Source: Agaricus subrufescens (taxonomy: Eukaryota; Basidiomycota; Agaricomycetes; Agaricales; Agaricaceae). From it: 64,000 nt of DNA. Of the stretch, positions 1 to 10,200 are shown piece after piece; the stretch's first letter is position 1; the number at the start of each line of letters is the position of its first letter. The notes below the pieces were generated by a model. The model did no database searches. It was given only the letters and a program-made list of their open reading frames with translations, and was not told the DNA's origin. The stretch spans positions 372,001 through 436,000 of the forward strand of contig CM057058.1 of the NCBI GenBank assembly GCA_029945375.1. The letters are read 5' to 3'. The position numbers were made by a program, and so were the translations under genes.

Positions 1-1348
1 CTTGATGGTGGGAGTTACTGATTTGTTTCAGGGTGTCGGGATCCGCGGAGATGGAGAAGTTTTGATTTAGGAGCATGGTGGTTTCCAGTGAGGTGGGAAT
101 TTTGGATAGAGTTCGTAGGATTATGCGGTCTTTGAACATCTTAATTTGGGTTTCTTCTTCAGGGGTTTCGTGTCAGAAGAGTCTGGATAGGATGTCAGCC
201 TTGACATTTGTTTTGCCGGGGATGTGTCAGAGTAAATAATCGTATTCTTGGAGCATAAGGTACCATCGGGCTTGACGAGCGTTCAACTTTTGTGGTTTGC
301 GGAAGTATTTGAGATTTTCATGGTCGGTCCAGATTTCAAATTGATGTTTGGCGTTGAGTAGGTAGTGTCTCCAGTTCTTGATTGCTTTGACTATGGCAAG
401 GAGTTCTTTGTCATAGATTTCGTAGTTCTTTTCTGCGTCGGTAAGGGCTTTGGACATAAAGGCAATCGGGTGCCATTTTCCTTCTTGTTCCTGGGACAGG
501 ACTGCTCCAATTCCTATGTTAGATGCGTCAGTCTTGAGTCTGAATTTTCCTTCGTTATCTGGTAGGGCTAGGACGGGTTCGTTGGTGATGGCGGTTTTGA
601 TGGCTTCGAAGGCATTTTGTTCTTCGGCAGTCCATTTCCAGGGTTTTGGTGTCTTACCTCCCTTCAAGGCATTGAGTGGTGCAGCGAGAGTGCTAAAGTC
701 CTGGATGAATCGTTGGTAGAAGTTTGTGAAACCAATGAACCGTTCAATGTCCTTTACGCAGGTCAGTGTTTTCCAGTTTCAAACTGATTCAACCTTTTCG
801 GTCTCCATGCTTGCTTGGCCATCGCCAATGACCATTCCGAGCATAGAAATTCGGGTCGCATTGAATTTGCATTTGGTTCGTTTGAAACATAGGTTGTTTT
901 CATCTGCTATTTTTAGGAAACGTAGGGTTTGTTCCTCCAGTTCAGTCAAGGAGTCAGCAGGGATGGCAAAATCGTCAATGTAGTTGACTAGTGAACTGTC
1001 TTGGATCATTTCTCAGAAGATGGTGGTCATCCAGCGGGAGAAGGTGGCTGGCGAGTTGCACATTCCGAAGAACATTACTGTTGGTTCGAAGAGTCCGTGA
1101 TTAGTGAGGATGGCACCTTTCCATTTGTCTCCTTCTTTGATTCGCACATTGTTGTAAACCCAGATGATGTCGAGTTTGTTGAAGTATTTGGCGTGTTTTA
1201 ATTTTCCAATGACTTCGCTGATTAAAGGTAGGGGGGTTTTGTCCTTGATAGTGACCGTGTTGAGTTTGTGGTAATCCTGGCATAGTCTCAGCGATCCATC
1301 TTTCTTGGATACAAAGAAGCATGGGGCGGTGTAGGGGCTTTTGGAGGG
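1..1348 (-). pseudogene. Copy 1 chromovirus pol: RT and RNase H part, decayed
   Basis: Reverse transcriptase and RNase H segment of a Ty3/gypsy polyprotein, read on the minus strand and cut by the window start. The RT catalytic motif NYIDDF is visible near 985. RNase H follows, with the DASN and ENLKYF-type motifs. The frame is broken by TGA codons at 1349-1351, 1013-1015, 779-781, 227-229 and 173-175. At the first three, the copy at 20668-21858 has Arg codons (CGA, CGG, CGA). The last two are TGA in both copies. This copy cannot make a full-length pol without readthrough. Confidence in the family is high from the RT and RNase H motifs and near-identity to copy 2. Confidence 0.93.
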
Positions 1349-2080
1349 TCAGATGCATTTAGTAGCGAGGTTCTCATCCAGGAATTTATTGAGTTCAATT
1401 TCTTCTTTTGGGGTCATCTCATAGACCTTAGCATCAATTTCGTTAGGGGCATCCGGTAGGAGGTTGACCTCATGGTCCCATTGGGTTCGTTCAGGTAGTT
1501 TGTCGAAGTTCTTTTTATTGAAGAGGTGGGTGTAGGGACGCATATAGTTTGGTAGGTTGAGGGGGTTCGTGGGGTCAGGTTCCTTTTCTTCTTCAAAGTC
1601 TTCCCATTTGGTTTGGAGGCATCGTAAGTGTTCTGGTAGTGAGAAATTGGTGTGTTTGATTGCGCATTCAGGTGGGCATCTGGAGAAGGTTGCAGTCCCT
1701 TGGTTCCAGTCGATTTCCGGGTTATGTTTGATTAACCAATTGTGTCCGATAAAGATGTCCGCCAAATCCAGTTCGGCTACTACTGCGTCGATGTTTTCTT
1801 GGTGTCCTTCAATGTTTAGATCCAGGTTGATGAATTTGGTGATAGGTTCTTTTCCGCTTGGGGTTCCATTGGCATTTGTTGCCAGAATGGGGTGATGGAG
1901 TTTATGGGTGGGAATCTTTTGTTTGTGAATGGTTCGCTTGTCGATGCAAGTATGGGTACATCCAGAGTTGAGCATTGTTTTGGCTTGGAAAGTTCCTCCA
2001 TTGGGTTTGGTGATTTCGGGTTTGAGTATTAACTCCTGCACTCCTAGTCGTTTCTGAGGGCAAACATATCGATTTCTCAT
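1349..2080 (-). pseudogene. Copy 1 chromovirus protease and RT N-terminus
   Basis: A 243-residue open stretch holding the retropepsin-like aspartic protease and the linker into RT. The active-site position reads N-S-G where copy 2 has D-S-G, so the catalytic Asp is lost. Asp to Asn here fits a G-to-A change. The stretch ends at a TGA where copy 2 has CGA. It follows the gag tail (2113-2702) in another frame, as in copy 2. Family assignment rests on the active-site motif and position between gag and RT. Confidence 0.88.
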
Positions 2081-2112
2081 ACAGCTAGATACATTGGTTC
2101 GTGAGTTTGTGC

Positions 2113-2702
2113 CTACTCCAAACCTTTGGGAAAATCCTGCTGAGCTTCTTTGGCACTTCCTTCTTCTCCAGTGGTGATGGCATGAATCTTGGTTTGTTTC
2201 TTAGGGCTTCGGCAGACCTTAGCGATGTGGCCTGGTTTGCCACAGTTATAGCATTCGATGTTGGATTTGAATCCTCCACTTCGGCATTCCTTCTTGATGT
2301 GGCCGAATTTGCCGCATTTGAGGCATTTGGGTTTTCTGTCGGCAGACCATTCCAATTTTCTGGCTCCGATCTCCATGGGTTGTCCATTTCCTCCATAAGT
2401 AACTCCAGTCGCAGTGTGATGGTCATTTCGTCACCTTTCAGTGTCCTCCCATCCTTTTCCTATGGATCCTATGGCAGCAATCCATCCTTTAAGGGTGGTG
2501 GGGATGGCATTCAGGGGATATCCCAAAATGGTGTGGATGATGTCTGATCTGGTATGTTGTTTCAGGAGGTAGAGCACATGGTCTTTGCTGGATCTGGATT
2601 GATGGACAAGGGCGGTGAATTTGACAAGGAAGTCGTTGGTGTGAAGATTTCCTTGTTTGAAAGATTTGATCTTGTCTTTAGCAATCTGCTGCTCATTTCC
2701 GG
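2113..2702 (-). pseudogene. Copy 1 gag, C-terminal half with two zinc knuckles
   Basis: C-terminal half of the gag gene whose N-terminal half lies at 17011-17555. The two are separated by the 14.3-kb element inserted at the CCGG at 2699-2702. Two CCHC knuckles (CX2CX4HX4C) are visible, CLKCGKFGHIKKEC and CYNCGKPGHIAKVC, which bind genomic RNA in retroelement nucleocapsids. An in-frame TGA lies at 2431-2433. Stop TAG is at 2113-2115. Confidence 0.9.
2699..2702. repeat. Target site duplication CCGG, left
   Basis: CCGG directly precedes the 5' LTR (TGATACGG...) and recurs directly after the 3' LTR (...CTCTACA) at 17011-17014. Joining the flanks through one CCGG restores the gag reading seen in copy 2 near 23140, so this is a 4-bp target duplication. 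Confidence 0.9.
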
Positions 2703-4053
2703 TGATACGGCCCGCGCCGTTTTACGCGTAGAAATGTACTAGCTAGTATTTACAAGGGTATAACACCCACTAGCCAAGGTGCAGGGTCAGAACCTAACCA
2801 TCTCTCGACACCTCAATAGTATCTCTCGTAGTCTGATAAATCCGCCTTGACTCTTATACGGGAAAACTGTACCGTGTAAGGCAAATATAGTCACTAGCTA
2901 CCAGGAATGATCCGAGTAGAGGCATTAGATCTGGTGGTGACAACTAATTAGGCCGAAATACGACGATGACGCTCTAACTACCTAGACGAAACGTCGATTT
3001 ATGCTTAGCGAAACTACAGATCACTCCTCCCGAGATATACTATTCGAAGCAGTTGACCCGCAGAAGACATCGGCTCGGACAGGGAACGGCTATCACGCAA
3101 ACTAGCGAGCTGAAATCCCATCAGATTATCGTGGACCCACTAGCTAGCCGGACATATCACCGATTAGGATTCTCATCACATATCGATAACGAATCTGAAC
3201 GGATAGAACGTTCAGCCAAGCGGCCTTCGGCATTCTGAAACCTGACAACGTACCCATGTGGATGCCAGGGGTAGCACAATGGGGACTAGCTACCATTGTT
3301 AGTTGGAAGGGGTAAGGTGCTAAGCGACGTCAGGCAGCACCTGCTCCAACCATGATGATTGGTGCGGATAGGATCTATCCGTACCCTCAGCCCAGTCCAT
3401 ATGATACCCTTAGTAATAGTAGAACTACTTTGTTAATATTTGTACGCATAATGTGAATATAAAAACCCTCTAGCTAGCGTCAAGAAAGGCAAGCAATCTC
3501 CGGCCCACGTCTAGCTTTGAGGATCGTGATTTGTAAAGTAGCGATCTAATAAGTGAATAACAACTAGCTTGCGAGAGAGCTTCTAGAAAAACTCAGACTA
3601 GTTCAGCAGTTCACGTCGGAGACGCTACCCGTTCAGAGAATTCACTAGGTTGACAGTGATACGATAGTTTAAGAGACTAGCTAGGCTACCATCGCACGCT
3701 TATATCCAGCAGAGGTGTAAGTCGGTGCTAGTTTGAGTTGTAATTGCGGAGTCGGTGGATAACTGGCGAGTTAGATCATCGCAGCTCCTCATTAAACGTC
3801 ATTGGTGCGACTTAGTTTGGCTACAACGCAGTAGCTAGAGTTCAAAGTTCACGTAGCCCTTCGGCCCGTTCGTAGCTAGAACAAGTTTGAGGATTCTTTT
3901 ATTTGGAATTCCTTCTTTATTAACTTTAACTTCGAAATAACCTTTTCTCTTGAACATCTCCCCACGAACTTGCATTTACGAGTACTAGTTAGTGAAGTGT
4001 GGTGTGTTTATTAAACTAGCTACACCCTTAACGTTTCATTTACTACCTCTACA
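2703..4053 (+). repeat. 5' LTR of the 14.3-kb element
   Basis: 1,351 bp, starting TGATACGGCC and ending CCTCTACA, repeated at 15660-17010. It contains about 23 CTAG tetranucleotides by eye. The 61-codon ORF inside it is identical in both LTRs and looks incidental. Confidence 0.97.
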
Positions 4054-4055
4054 TC

Positions 4056-4071
4056 TGGAGCCCACCGCGAG
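4056..4071 (+). other. Primer-binding-like site
   Basis: TGGAGCCCACCGCGAG begins two bases after the 5' LTR. TGG at this position is expected for a site complementary to a tRNA CCA end. I cannot assign the tRNA. The site lies inside the open frame that leads into gag. Confidence 0.55.
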
Positions 4072-4137
4072 GGGAGTTTCAGTGTAAAGGTTTTATTCGA
4101 TATTTCATATCCTTTTACTTCTACTTCTTCAAGGCAC

Positions 4138-6114
4138 TTGCCTGAGCAACAGAAAAACCAACCTCAGCACTCTAGGAAGCCAAGCTTCATAGAGTTAAAC
4201 AATACCAGCCCAACTCTGTCGCGTTTCAATCCAAGAGCGAGACAGACTAACAATTCTCAGTCAAACGAACTAGTTCCTAGACTAGACGATCCTGATCAGA
4301 TCTTATTCCAAAAGCGTAAAGCTAGGAAACAAAAAGCTCGCGAAACTAGCGAAAGCCAAACGAGCGCCCAATCAGAAGAACTAGCTAGCGGATCTAGGTC
4401 GGTCAGATTTAGGGAACCGGTTATCTCTTCACCCACAGACACAGAACCGAATCCATTTTATCAACCAGCAGTGTTCGACGAAAGTTCATCACAGTTGGAT
4501 ATACCAGGGCAGTTTAAATCCGCAGACAACACAGTCTATCACTCTCTGCCTAATTCGCCCGTGTCCCCTTTACCTAATACAGCGCAAACTAGTTTACCAA
4601 ACAGCCGAGCTAGTAGCCCTACTCTTAATCAAAGAGTACCCGCACCATCAGCATCATCAAACTCGAACTCAGCACAAAACATGCCTTCACCACATATGCC
4701 AGCACCTTTTTCCCAAGGCGCACCCAAATGGGACGGCGAAATAGACAAGCTAGGAGACTTCATCTGGCATCTAGAACGTCAGTTCGAAGTATCTAGTATT
4801 ACCGATGACGCTGAAAAACTTAAATGGATGGTTAGTTATGTCAGCAAAAGCGTCAGGGACGAATGGATCAGTTTTGAAGAATACACCAATCAGAATTGGT
4901 CAAACTTCCTAAAACGATTAAAAGAGGAATACCCTGAACTAGTGACCGAAGAAAAAGGGTCAGTGGCCAAGTTAAAGGCAATTTGTAGAAAGTTCAGACA
5001 GATAGGAATAACCGATCAGGAGGACTTCTCTAGTTTCCGTCGGCAGTTCCAGTCGCAAGCAAATAAGTGCCAAGCGCCACCTTCGATTATCTCCAACAGG
5101 GAGCTAGTAGAAGAATTCGTGAATACTCTAAGTCCAGCTTTCAGGGATGCACTTGTGGCCAGACTAAGTCTACAAGGAACCCGTCAAGCATTACAAGGAC
5201 AAGGAAGATCCGAGGATCCTTATACAATTTCAGAAGTAATCAGAAAAGCGGTCGAACTAGTTAACGGGAACAGCCTGACAGGAGTATATGCGATAGACGC
5301 AGCCCGAGAACGGAACCCTCGATCACACACTTCTAATATCAAAAAGGAAACTAGCAGTTCGTCCTCCTCTGTGCAAATGGAAATTGATGCTATGCAACAA
5401 GATATTAGCCAGATAAAAGATTCCATAGTGATTGGACGAAAAGAGATGCAAGAATCGTTAGTAACGAGCCAGAAGAGCATGCAAGCTTATGTAGACTCGT
5501 TAAGTTCCAATATAACAGCCAGTATCGCTAAGCTTGGAACAACTAACTCGCATCAGCAGAACCGTAATCCGTCACAAAATCAGACCAGCTACCAAGGCAA
5601 TTCGAACGCAAATTCGAATTGTTTCTATTGTAATGAAACAGGGCATCGATGGATAGTCTGTCCTTATAAAACTCAGGACGAGAAGGACGGAAAAATAGTA
5701 CAGGATGGGTCGAAGCTAAGGTTCGCAGATGGCTCCGGAATACCCAGAGAACCAGGAGTACCGATTAGAAAAAGTGTTGAAAAATACTTGCCCGCTTCCA
5801 TGGCAGCTCTTATCTTTGGAGCGCCTGAGCTACCCCAAGGAGAAGACGAACCAGATACCGGGTATTCAGTAACTAGTTCGAGTACCTCCAGGCCTATCCC
5901 ACTTGTAGCTATCCAGAAAAGAGAGGATGTACAAAAAGCCAATGCACAGGCTTTGGAAATGGAGCGTATGAGAGGTCGTCTAGCAACAATGGAAACATTT
6001 GTACAAAACCTGATGCCACAAGCCAGACCGGAAACGGCTGAGGAAGATGAGCTCATACAGCAAATGATAAAATTGTTTACTCAGAGGACCGCCGCCAAGA
6101 AGGCGGATTTTTGA
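4138..6114 (+). CDS. Gag of the 14.3-kb element
   Basis: Capsid/nucleocapsid polyprotein, about 658 codons from 4138. A Ser/Asn/Pro-rich N-terminal third is followed by a capsid-like helical region (about residues 195-380, with the KWDGEIDKLGDFIWHLERQF type start) and one CCHC knuckle, CFYCNETGHRWIVC, near residue 495, then a long tail. The start is unresolved: codon 4138 is TTG, the frame is open from 4015 inside the LTR, and the first in-frame ATG is at 4681, about 180 codons in and probably too late because it would remove conserved sequence. Non-AUG initiation or a spliced leader is inferred. The frame ends at TGA 6112-6114, directly after the heptamer GGATTTT. Confidence 0.9.
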   Translation: MPEQQKNQPQHSRKPSFIELNNTSPTLSRFNPRARQTNNSQSNELVPRLDDPDQILFQKRKARKQKARETSESQTSAQSEELASGSRSVRFREPVISSPTDTEPNPFYQPAVFDESSSQLDIPGQFKSADNTVYHSLPNSPVSPLPNTAQTSLPNSRASSPTLNQRVPAPSASSNSNSAQNMPSPHMPAPFSQGAPKWDGEIDKLGDFIWHLERQFEVSSITDDAEKLKWMVSYVSKSVRDEWISFEEYTNQNWSNFLKRLKEEYPELVTEEKGSVAKLKAICRKFRQIGITDQEDFSSFRRQFQSQANKCQAPPSIISNRELVEEFVNTLSPAFRDALVARLSLQGTRQALQGQGRSEDPYTISEVIRKAVELVNGNSLTGVYAIDAARERNPRSHTSNIKKETSSSSSSVQMEIDAMQQDISQIKDSIVIGRKEMQESLVTSQKSMQAYVDSLSSNITASIAKLGTTNSHQQNRNPSQNQTSYQGNSNANSNCFYCNETGHRWIVCPYKTQDEKDGKIVQDGSKLRFADGSGIPREPGVPIRKSVEKYLPASMAALIFGAPELPQGEDEPDTGYSVTSSSTSRPIPLVAIQKREDVQKANAQALEMERMRGRLATMETFVQNLMPQARPETAEEDELIQQMIKLFTQRTAAKKADF

Positions 6115-6164
6115 AAAGTCCAATGAAGAAGTCGACTTCTGGAAAAGAGGTTCGCTTCCAGAAG
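6105..6164 (+). promoter_or_regulatory. Candidate -1 frameshift site, gag to protease
   Basis: Gag codons read gcG GAT TTT TGA. The heptamer GGATTTT (6105-6111) permits a -1 slip that continues as TTG AAA AGT in the protease frame. This shift sequence is known from dianthovirus frameshifting. A 9-bp perfect stem, CTTCTGGAA (6136-6144) with TTCCAGAAG (6156-6164) around an 11-nt loop, follows about 24 nt downstream, farther than the usual 5-9 nt. Confidence 0.7.
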
Positions 6165-7184
6165 GATCAGACGACCGAGGACGATACAGAGAAAAGAAAT
6201 AGAACTACAGACAACAGAGGAGTGTTCCCTTATAGAAGAGTGCCGGCTATGAAACCAGTAGTGGAGGTACCACCTTTACCAGCCAGATACATGAATGAGA
6301 CCAGAAAGCCTCCTAGTTATAAACATCAGACTCAAGTAGAGGAAAATGTCGATATTAAAGAGGTTTTGACGCGTCTATTCGGCAAGGAGGTTACCTTAAC
6401 ACAGCAGGAGTTACTAGCTATGGCACCTAAACTCAGAGAAATGTGGAAAGAAGTGATCAGTAAGAGAAGAGTCCCTACAGGAAACAACACCCTAGAAGTG
6501 GAAACAGAGTTAAGATCAGAAACGGGACTAAACAGTACTTCCTCGCAGGAGAATGGTTGGGATGTAGTAGATACCGCTTCGCTGGAAATCCCTAAACGCA
6601 CTAGCGAGTTAGCTAGAAACGCGGCGGGGATATACGTGCAAAATTGGCGTATCGAAGATCCGATCATGCAATATTTGTCTACGTTGAATTCCAACGAACG
6701 ACAAAAACAGATCTTCGCGGTAGCTAGCACAGAAGCAGTAGCCGCCAAAGGTATGGAGCATCTCAGAGTAATCCCAGCCTTAGTAAATCGTGTTTGTGAA
6801 GAAGAAGCGTTACTAGATAGTGGATCACAAATCGTGTCCATGTCTAAACAAGCTGCCAGCGAATGCAAGATAACTTGGGACCCCAAGCTCAGTATTAATA
6901 TGATGGGTGCTAATGGTGCTGTATCGCGAACAGAAGGAGTAGCTAGAAATGTGCCCTTCACCTTCGGAAACATCACAGTCCATTTGCAAGTTCATATTCT
7001 GGAAGGTGCAGCATACAGATTACTATTGGGCAGACCTTTTGATGTAATAACCGAGAGCAAGATAGTAAACTCACAGGAGGGTCTTCAGTATATAAACATC
7101 ACAGATCCGAATACTAAAGAGCAGGCTACCTTGTCAACATACGCGAGAGGACAATTACCCAAATCAGTAGATGTAAATTTTTAA
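6111..7184 (+). CDS. Protease ORF of the 14.3-kb element
   Basis: 357 codons in the -1 frame relative to gag, overlapping its stop. The retropepsin active site LLDSGSQIVSMS is near residue 234, followed by a typical flap/ILG-like end (LLLGRPFD). The N-terminal 200 residues are charged and unassigned. The first codon in frame is TTG and the first ATG is at 6123, so translation most likely arrives by frameshifting; reinitiation at 6123 is the alternative. It ends at TAA 7182-7184 next to a second slippery heptamer. Confidence 0.88.
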   Translation: MKSPMKKSTSGKEVRFQKDQTTEDDTEKRNRTTDNRGVFPYRRVPAMKPVVEVPPLPARYMNETRKPPSYKHQTQVEENVDIKEVLTRLFGKEVTLTQQELLAMAPKLREMWKEVISKRRVPTGNNTLEVETELRSETGLNSTSSQENGWDVVDTASLEIPKRTSELARNAAGIYVQNWRIEDPIMQYLSTLNSNERQKQIFAVASTEAVAAKGMEHLRVIPALVNRVCEEEALLDSGSQIVSMSKQAASECKITWDPKLSINMMGANGAVSRTEGVARNVPFTFGNITVHLQVHILEGAAYRLLLGRPFDVITESKIVNSQEGLQYINITDPNTKEQATLSTYARGQLPKSVDVNF

Positions 7185-7217
7185 GTAGCTTCGAGGAATT
7201 CGAGCCCTGGCTTGAAG
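7175..7217 (+). promoter_or_regulatory. Candidate -1 frameshift site, protease to pol
   Basis: Protease codons read gtA AAT TTT TAA. AAATTTT (7175-7181) fits the X XXY YYZ rule and the -1 frame continues TTA AGT AGC TTC into pol. After a 7-nt spacer, CTTCGAG (7189-7195) can pair with CTTGAAG (7211-7217), one wobble, loop of 15 nt, which is the normal geometry for a stimulatory hairpin. Confidence 0.75.
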
Positions 7218-10200
7218 GAGAAGCGGCCTGCATCATCAGTCAAGACTCCGACACTAGTCAGCCATATATCAGTGAGGTCTTGCCGATTCAATCCAACAAG
7301 CTAGACGATGAAGAAGTAAAACTAGTATATTTACAGAAGAGCTTGGAAGAAGTAGACCTTCCTGAGAAGGCAATTTTCAGTCAGTACCTGCAAAACGTCA
7401 CCACAGACTACCAACCATACCATAAAGTAGTCGCAGTCGAAGAAGATAAACAGTGGAAACCAACCATGGTGCTAGCTAAGAAATATAAACCCGTGGCGCT
7501 AAAAGTAAAACCAGTCCTGGGAGAGCTACCAGCGAAATTCCGCATAGAGCGAGATATAACTGGGGATCCGTTAGAAGGAATGCCCAAGTTAATGGTAAAC
7601 CCACCCGAGTTTGAAGCCAAGGGGCGCTATACTCAGGAAAGAAAGGACAAACTAGATACCGCACACGGCGGAGATTTCTTATGGCCTGAAGAACGAAAGT
7701 TAATGCACTGGCTGATCGCCCAGCAGAATGAGTGTTTTGCCTGGGAAGACAGTGAACGAGGTAGCTTCAAGGAAAAGTACTTTCCAGCAGTAGAAATACC
7801 CACAGTGGCACATACCCCATGGGTAGAAAAGCAGTTTAGGATACCCCCAGCCATATACGAGGAAGTCTGTCGTATAATAAAGCGCAAAATAGATACAGGA
7901 GTCTATGAACCATCAAACTCGTCGTACAGGTCTAAATGGTTTTGTGTCTTAAAGAAAGATGGAAAAAGTCTCCGTCTGGTACACAGTTTAGAACCGTTAA
8001 ACCGGGTTACGATCGCACATTCAGGGCTTCCTCCAGCTACTGAGGAACTAGCTATGCACTTTGCAGGGAGAGCCTGTACAGGAGTACTTGATCTGTGGGT
8101 CGGGTACGATAACCGTAAACTAGCTAGTTCATCCAGAGATCTCACTACGTTTCAGTCACCCTTCGGAGCCCTCAGGCTAGTAACTTTGCCGATGGGATGG
8201 ACAAATTCGGTTCCTATTTTTCATGAGGACGTGACCTTTATACTCAGAGAAGAGATCCCTCAGTATACGTTGCCCTATATAGATGACGTGCCTATTCGAG
8301 GACCCGCTACCAGATACGAACTAGATGGGTCTACTACTAGCTACGAGGTTTTAAAAGAAAACCATGGCATCAGACGATTCGTATACGAGCATCTACAGAC
8401 AGTTAATAGGATCCTACAACGAATGAAATATTCAGGAGGGACCTTCTCCGGTCCCAAGACTACGATATGTGCAGATTATATCACGATCGTAGGATTTGAG
8501 TGCTCATATAAAGGTAGGAAACCTTCTAGGGATGCCATAGGGAAAATACTCCGTTGGGGGGAATGTACCGACACTACAGATGTCAGAGCATTCTTAGGGA
8601 CGGCAGTACAATGCCGAAATCACATTCCTAACTTTGTGACCTTGGCAGCACCTTTATATAATATCTGTAAGAAGGGTGTACCGTTTATATGGGGGCCAGA
8701 GCAGGAACTAGCACAGCAAAGACTAAAAGACAGCATAGCTAGTTGCTTTCATACCCGAAATCCTAAATTTCCAAGTACTCAGCCGATAGTGTTAGCCGTT
8801 GACTCCTCTTGGCGCGCGGTGGGATACTACATCTATCAAAGGGATGAGGAAAATCCGAAGATTATCCATTATGTGAAATTCAACTCTATCTTGATGGATG
8901 AAAGGCAGCAGAGGTATTCACAACCTAAGAGAGAGTTGTGTGGACTTAGAATGGCGCTAGAAGAAGAAGTTTATTTGCTCAGAGGAAGCAGAAATCTCAT
9001 CGTCGAGACGGACGCCAAATATCTACATGGAATGTTAAACAATCCGGGCAAGTTACCTAATGCAACAGTTAACAGATGGGCGGATTATATCCGAACTAAT
9101 TTCCAATTAGTTTTACTCCATAAGAAAGGAAAGACTTTTGGACCCGATGGGTTATCTAGACGCAAATGGTATCCGGGAGATCCCATAGAACGGCGATTCG
9201 ACGATGTGTCAGAAGATGACCAAGGAGACTTCGAACTAGTAAAGGAAAACCCGGATGATGAGGATCCCTTGCCTTTAGAGGACTTCATTGAGGAAATTGA
9301 TGACAGAACAGGCTTCATACAGCAGATAATGAACGAAGATAGTCTGCTACAGTTAACAATAGCAGAAGCTAACCAGGTTTTACAATCAGAAATACAGCAG
9401 AGACGACAAATGGCTAAGTCCGCAGACTGTCCGGATCCGTTGAGGATATTTCTGAATAACGTAGCAGACATGGAGGAACAAGCTACGTATCAAGAACCTG
9501 AAGGGCCGACAGTAGATGACGATTCAGACGAAATTAATGCGGAGGAAGATCCTTATGATCAAGATAGGCGTACTTCCGAAGCAAGGATGCAGGACAGACA
9601 ATTAACTCGAATAAAAGAATGGCTAGCTAGTAACCCTAGTAATGTCAATACATCGAAAATGTCCCCAGAACAAGCGAGGTTCATCAGGGCAGCCTCACAT
9701 TTCTGGATAGACGATCAAGGACGGCTATTTAGGAAGATATCAGGAACCGGGAACCCACAGCTAGTTGTGGAAATCGATCAGCGCATGTACATTATGAAAC
9801 AGTGTCATGACAAGTTAGGACATCGAGGGGTGTACGCAACCAACAAGCTAGTATCGCAGAGATTCTGGTGGCCAGAGATGGAAGGCGACGTAGCCTGGTA
9901 CGTCAAGTCCTGCCACCTGTGTCAAGCTAGACAGAAGATGGCAATGGAACTACCGCCAGTAGTAACCCATACACCATCGATATTTCAGATTCTGCATGCC
10001 GATACGGTACATATCTCTACAGCCTCCAACGGTTGTAAACATATAGTGCATGGGAGGTGTGCGCTCTCATCATGGATGGAAGCCAGAGCATTACGAAAAG
10101 AAGATGCCAAGTCTATTGGGGCTTGGCTCTTCGAAGACATAATATGCCGATGGGGTAGCTTAGTCAAAATTGTCACAGATAACGGTGCCCCATTTAGGAA

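Noticed and set aside
365..2547. Plus-strand ORFs across copies 1 and 2
   Set aside because: Mirror frames of the minus-strand gag and pol coding sequence.
3053..3238. 61-codon ORF in each LTR (also 16010-16195)
   Set aside because: Identical because the LTRs are identical; short and without features, so no evidence of coding.
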